Assembly (NCBI RefSeq): GCF_902497745.1
Contig: NZ_CABVHJ010000013.1
Coordinates: 30,120-94,119 of the forward strand
DNA length: 64,000 nt
Direction of reading: 5' to 3'
DNA from: Pseudomonas fluorescens
GTDB taxonomy: Bacteria; Pseudomonadota; Gammaproteobacteria; Pseudomonadales; Pseudomonadaceae
Positions 61,119-64,000 of this stretch are shown one piece after another (within the stretch, counting starts at the first letter, position 1; each line of letters begins with the position of its first letter). Made by a program: the position numbers and the translations under genes. Under the pieces are notes generated by a model. That model was not told the DNA's origin and did not search any database. It saw only the letters and a list, made by a program, of their open reading frames with translations.

Positions 61119-62105
61119 TCAACGACCTTCAAGCAACTCAGCCGCCTGATCCAGCAACGCCAGCGGATCCTTGGCCTTGTGAATATCCACCGACAACAAC
61201 TGACGGAATTTGCGCGCCCCCGGGAACCCCGTGCCCAAACCCAGCACATGCCGCGTGATGTGATGCATCGCACCACCGGCTAGCAAATGCTCGGCTATAT
61301 AAGGACGCAACTGCGCCAACGCCTCAGCCCGACTGATCACCGGCGCCGAACTGCCGAACAACTGCTGATCCACCTCCGCCAGCAAATACGGATTGTGATA
61401 AGCCTCACGCCCCAACATCACACCGTCGAACGTCTGCAAATGCTCATGGCAAGCCTCCATCGTCTTGATCCCGCCATTCAGCACAATCTCCAACTCCGGA
61501 AAATCCGCCTTCAGCTGCGCCGCCACGTCATAGCGCAACGGCGGAATGTCACGATTCTCCTTCGGCGACAACCCCTCAAGAATCGCAATCCGCGCATGCA
61601 CGGTAAAACTGGTGCACCCGGCATCGCGAACCGTGCCGACGAAATCACACAGCTCAGCGTAACTGTCCCGACCGTTGATCCCGATGCGGTGCTTCACCGT
61701 GACTGGGATCGACACTGCGTCGCGCATAGCCTTTACACAATCCGCCACCAGTTGTGGGTGACCCATCAGGCAGGCGCCGATCATATTGTTCTGCACCCGA
61801 TCGCTTGGGCAGCCGACGTTCAGGTTTACCTCGTCGTAACCGTGCTCCTGGGCCATGCGCGCGCAGGCGGCTAGATCCAACGGGAAGCTACCGCCTAACT
61901 GCAACGCGAGAGGATGCTCGGCTTCGTTGTGACGGAGGAAGCGCTCGTGATCGCCGTTGAGCAGCGCACCGGTGGTGACCATTTCGGTGTAGAGAAGAGC
62001 GTTCTTCGATAGGAGGCGTAGGAAGAAACGGCAATGGCGGTCCGTCCAATCCATCATTGGGGCGACGGAGAAGCGGCGGGAGAGTGCGGCGGGTTGTAGA
62101 GACAT
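61119..62105 (-). CDS. dusA: tRNA-dihydrouridine synthase A
   Basis: Flavin enzyme that reduces uridines 20/20a in the tRNA D-loop. The 328-residue protein starts with a TIM barrel: RRFSVAPMMDWTDRHCRFF, then NVGCPSDRVQ with the catalytic Cys, VTVKHRIGI and the phosphate-binding NGGI. All features are those of DusA. It marks the return to conserved chromosome after the EPS locus. Confidence 0.94.
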   Translation of the reverse strand: MSLQPAALSRRFSVAPMMDWTDRHCRFFLRLLSKNALLYTEMVTTGALLNGDHERFLRHNEAEHPLALQLGGSFPLDLAACARMAQEHGYDEVNLNVGCPSDRVQNNMIGACLMGHPQLVADCVKAMRDAVSIPVTVKHRIGINGRDSYAELCDFVGTVRDAGCTSFTVHARIAILEGLSPKENRDIPPLRYDVAAQLKADFPELEIVLNGGIKTMEACHEHLQTFDGVMLGREAYHNPYLLAEVDQQLFGSSAPVISRAEALAQLRPYIAEHLLAGGAMHHITRHVLGLGTGFPGARKFRQLLSVDIHKAKDPLALLDQAAELLEGR

Positions 62106-62918
62106 TGGGGGAATCTGGATCAGAGGGGCGAAGGTGGGGGAGTTTATCAGGATTGGGGTAGGACGGAGGCTTACGCCTCATCTATGTGTCCTTGCTCGCA
62201 GATGAGGCGAGACGATGGACTGAATATTGTGATCTGGCCTCTATTTGCTGTTGTTTACCCCCTGCGTTGGTAACCCAGTCGCTGTTTTCACCCACAGCTA
62301 TCAGCAATGGGCGAAAGCAGCTGTCTGCTTGTGACTACGGGGTGTGACACACCCAGATCAGCAAGGCAAAGGATAAGACCGGAATTGAAAATGATATGGG
62401 TAATAAGAGAAGTCGTAGCTGAGGCGATGTAGCAATAATTCTTAAGCAAGCGGAGAGGTGCTTTAACATTAGTCGGTACCCAAATCAGTTTTTGAAGTTG
62501 AGTTCCCGGTTGATTCAAAGCAACCCAGAGATCGATCTGGAGAAGATGAAGATCTGCCCAGAATCACCCTTGTGAGGGTCAGCGGGCTTGCACCTTGGAA
62601 TGGAATCGATGCTAATTCCAGAACGTCGGTTCTGCAATAGGGCGAGAAGTTTGATCCGCAGATGAGGGCCGATCGCTCTGAGGCTTAGGGGGCGTTGAGT
62701 TGTCATGTCACAAAAATGGGGCAGACCGTACGCCAATCTATGCCCTTAAATACCAAATATGAGTTTGTGCATGGAGTGCTGATATGTCCTGAGCCTCAAT
62801 AAAGACGTGGGTTTGAGGCTTTACGGGCGAAATGCCCTAACACAATTGGAGTGTCCTTGAATGTACAGCCATGGCTGTGTTATCAAAAGGCTTTCATCAC
62901 GACAAGGATGGGCGATCA
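62106..62918. other. gene-poor AT-richer stretch at the edge of an accessory region
   Basis: About 800 bases with no gene I can support. Two short minus-strand open frames (62288-62518 and 62515-62736) begin with TTG and resemble nothing known to me. Hairpins visible are ACCCT-TGTG-AGGGT near 62570 and AGCCTCAA / TTGAGGCT (62792-62799 with 62813-62820), the latter shortly before the next gene. No tRNA or attachment site was recognised. Confidence 0.4.
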
Positions 62919-63269
62919 ATGGCCTTACAATTTTCCACTACTAATCCAAAAGCATTGTTGGATGCGTTCAATAAGCGTATTGATCAGAAAGAACTCAAAG
63001 GAAAGATAACGACTTGGTCTAGGGACGGTGACGGGGATTACACCCATGTTGCTGACGAATGGAAAAGAAAGGCATGGTTCCGACCGAGGATTGTTGATGG
63101 CGCGTTAGTTTTCAACATCTTAGGTACCAATGCGGGCGTAATGTCAGTTGTGGTATACGGTTACTATCATGGGCACTTAACGGAAACCTTTCTCAATCAT
63201 TTTGATGACATGTTCACCACAGCCGCTTCTACGGCCAAGAACGTGCTAGGGGACAGCTTGGGCGGGTAG
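62919..63269 (+). CDS. hypothetical protein (116 aa)
   Basis: Not recognised. A soluble protein with no signal peptide, beginning MALQFSTTNPKALLDAFNKR. It has a charged N-terminal half with WSRDGDGDYTHVADEWKRKAW, a beta strand VFNILG and a segment SVVVYGYYHGHLTETFLNHF. The ATG at 62919 has AAGGA 10 bases upstream; an in-frame ATG at 62871 lacks a ribosome site. A 27-codon frame from ATG 62861, with GGAG upstream, overlaps the start in another frame and could be a leader peptide. Base composition is lower in GC than the core genes, which hints at transfer. Confidence 0.6.
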   Translation: MALQFSTTNPKALLDAFNKRIDQKELKGKITTWSRDGDGDYTHVADEWKRKAWFRPRIVDGALVFNILGTNAGVMSVVVYGYYHGHLTETFLNHFDDMFTTAASTAKNVLGDSLGG

Positions 63270-63373
63270 AGCTTCGCGGTTCTATACTGGAAAATAAATC
63301 TGTCCTCTTTTTCTATTATGGAAAGTGAGTTGCTGTTGAGAAGATTTTTAGTTCACCGTGGTTCTGAAAATGG

Positions 63374-64000
63374 TTATTTATCACGATGGGCATCTATCAT
63401 GTTTTGGATGTGAGCGTCTAGCTGGGACTCTGCTTCGCTGATGTGCGTACGGATTTCGTCTGTTTGCTTCATGAAATCACAATATTTTTTTAGCGCCGCG
63501 TCTGAGTCTTTTTCTTTTGCAAGGGAGTCGAGTCGGTTCATCCAGCTAGGAAGCGGGTCTGATTTGACTGGCCATGGGTAGCTGGACGCAATTTGCTCAA
63601 TGTAGTTTCCGGTGTTGTTAATTGTTATGTTGTTGTCCTCGGCATATTTTTTGCCCGCTTTACTATTAATAAAGGGCCAAACTTGGCAGTCGATTATTAT
63701 AGATGAGCGGCCTTTGGGAGAGCCGAAGTCGTTATCTTGCAAGAAGTTAAGCGAGCTGTCTGTGCGCTCAATTGTTTCTCTCATGTCAAAGTGAAGGTCT
63801 GATATCATCGTGTCATTCATAGATTCAGCAACCTCGCTTAACCGTTTCCATACGGAGGCGAAGGTGGGGCGAGACATAAAGAAGTCAATTTTCCCAATGT
63901 ATTTGGCTGCGCGATGAGATATTTTGTCACCGCTACCTGATGACCATATCAAGGGTGAGAAGCTGGAGAGGACCGTGCATGCATTCTTAAAGTAAAATAG
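63374..64000 (-). CDS. hypothetical protein, 5' end outside window
   Basis: Not recognised. The frame is open to the right edge, so the N-terminus is missing; at least 208 residues are visible. Segments include ISHRAAKYIGKIDFFMSRP, SSIIIDCQVWPFINSKAGKKYAEDN and a charged helical C-terminus with SEAESQLDAHIQNMI. No transmembrane helix or known catalytic motif is seen. It is AT-rich, with codon use unlike the core genes, and converges on the 62919 gene, supporting an accessory origin. An internal TTG at 63952 could be taken for a start but nothing marks it as such. Confidence 0.6.
   Translation of the reverse strand, partial: LFYFKNACTVLSSFSPLIWSSGSGDKISHRAAKYIGKIDFFMSRPTFASVWKRLSEVAESMNDTMISDLHFDMRETIERTDSSLNFLQDNDFGSPKGRSSIIIDCQVWPFINSKAGKKYAEDNNITINNTGNYIEQIASSYPWPVKSDPLPSWMNRLDSLAKEKDSDAALKKYCDFMKQTDEIRTHISEAESQLDAHIQNMIDAHRDK

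Noticed and set aside
62288..62736. two short minus-strand open frames after dusA
   Set aside because: Both begin with TTG, match no family I know and lie in gene-poor DNA; support is too weak for a gene call.
1..64000. tRNA and rRNA genes
   Set aside because: I looked for cloverleaf-like arms and TTCGA loops in the gene-free stretches and saw none; a dedicated scan was not possible.

Overview
The window is a stretch of chromosome from a fluorescent pseudomonad, most likely the Pseudomonas fluorescens group. The evidence is the high GC content, the gene order (topA, lexA-sulA, psrA, nagZ, mfd, gap, sthA, lolCDE; then queF, mlaA, rssB-rssC, tal, dusA), and many REP elements of the type built on GTGGGAGCGAG and CTCGCTCCCAC that is common in this group. 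Names rest on recognising protein motifs and gene order by eye; no database search was run.

Positions 1-32 kb are mostly core genome. They hold the 3' part of topA, the SOS genes lexA and sulA behind two LexA boxes, the fatty-acid-responsive repressor psrA with a doubled operator, peptidoglycan recycling (nagZ) with purine salvage (thioinosine phosphorylase), and two related SWIM/SNF2 ATPases facing each other across a REP pair. The second ATPase ends an mfd-csiV operon. Glyceraldehyde-3-phosphate dehydrogenase, a citrate-type MFS transporter, apbE, sthA, a glycerophosphodiesterase, a PilZ protein, the lipoprotein-release transporter lolCDE, a copper-type two-component system with a divergent cupredoxin, and queF follow. 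At 31-36 kb come a degenerate HAD protein, mlaA, a second PilZ protein, the rssB-rssC stress-signalling pair and tal.

From about 36.4 to 60.7 kb, between tal and dusA, lies an exopolysaccharide locus. It combines a group-4-capsule-like export set (Etp phosphatase, Etk tyrosine kinase, GfcA/YjbE, Wza/GfcE, GfcB/YjbF, GfcC/YjbG, GfcD/YjbH) with a short Wzx/Wzy assembly line: a WcaJ-type initiating transferase, only one GT4 glycosyltransferase, a pyruvyl transferase, a flippase, a polymerase and an acyltransferase. GalU and GalE supply UDP-glucose and UDP-galactose, and UppP recycles the lipid carrier. A secreted clan-A glycoside hydrolase, an SGNH hydrolase and a leftover phosphomannomutase C-terminal domain accompany them. 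The simplest product is a pyruvylated, acylated Glc/Gal disaccharide-repeat polymer, similar to the galactoglucan marginalan; this is inference.

The most unusual signal is regulatory. A directional motif, WGTTA-N6-GTCNG, occurs eight times in the intergenic DNA of this locus. It lies codirectionally upstream of the etp-etk operon, galE, gfcA, wcaJ and one of two orphan winged-helix regulators encoded beside wcaJ. This looks like an uncharacterised EPS regulon with its own autoregulated controller.

The last 1.9 kb, beyond dusA, is more AT-rich and carries one complete and one edge-truncated gene that I do not recognise, probably the start of an accessory region.
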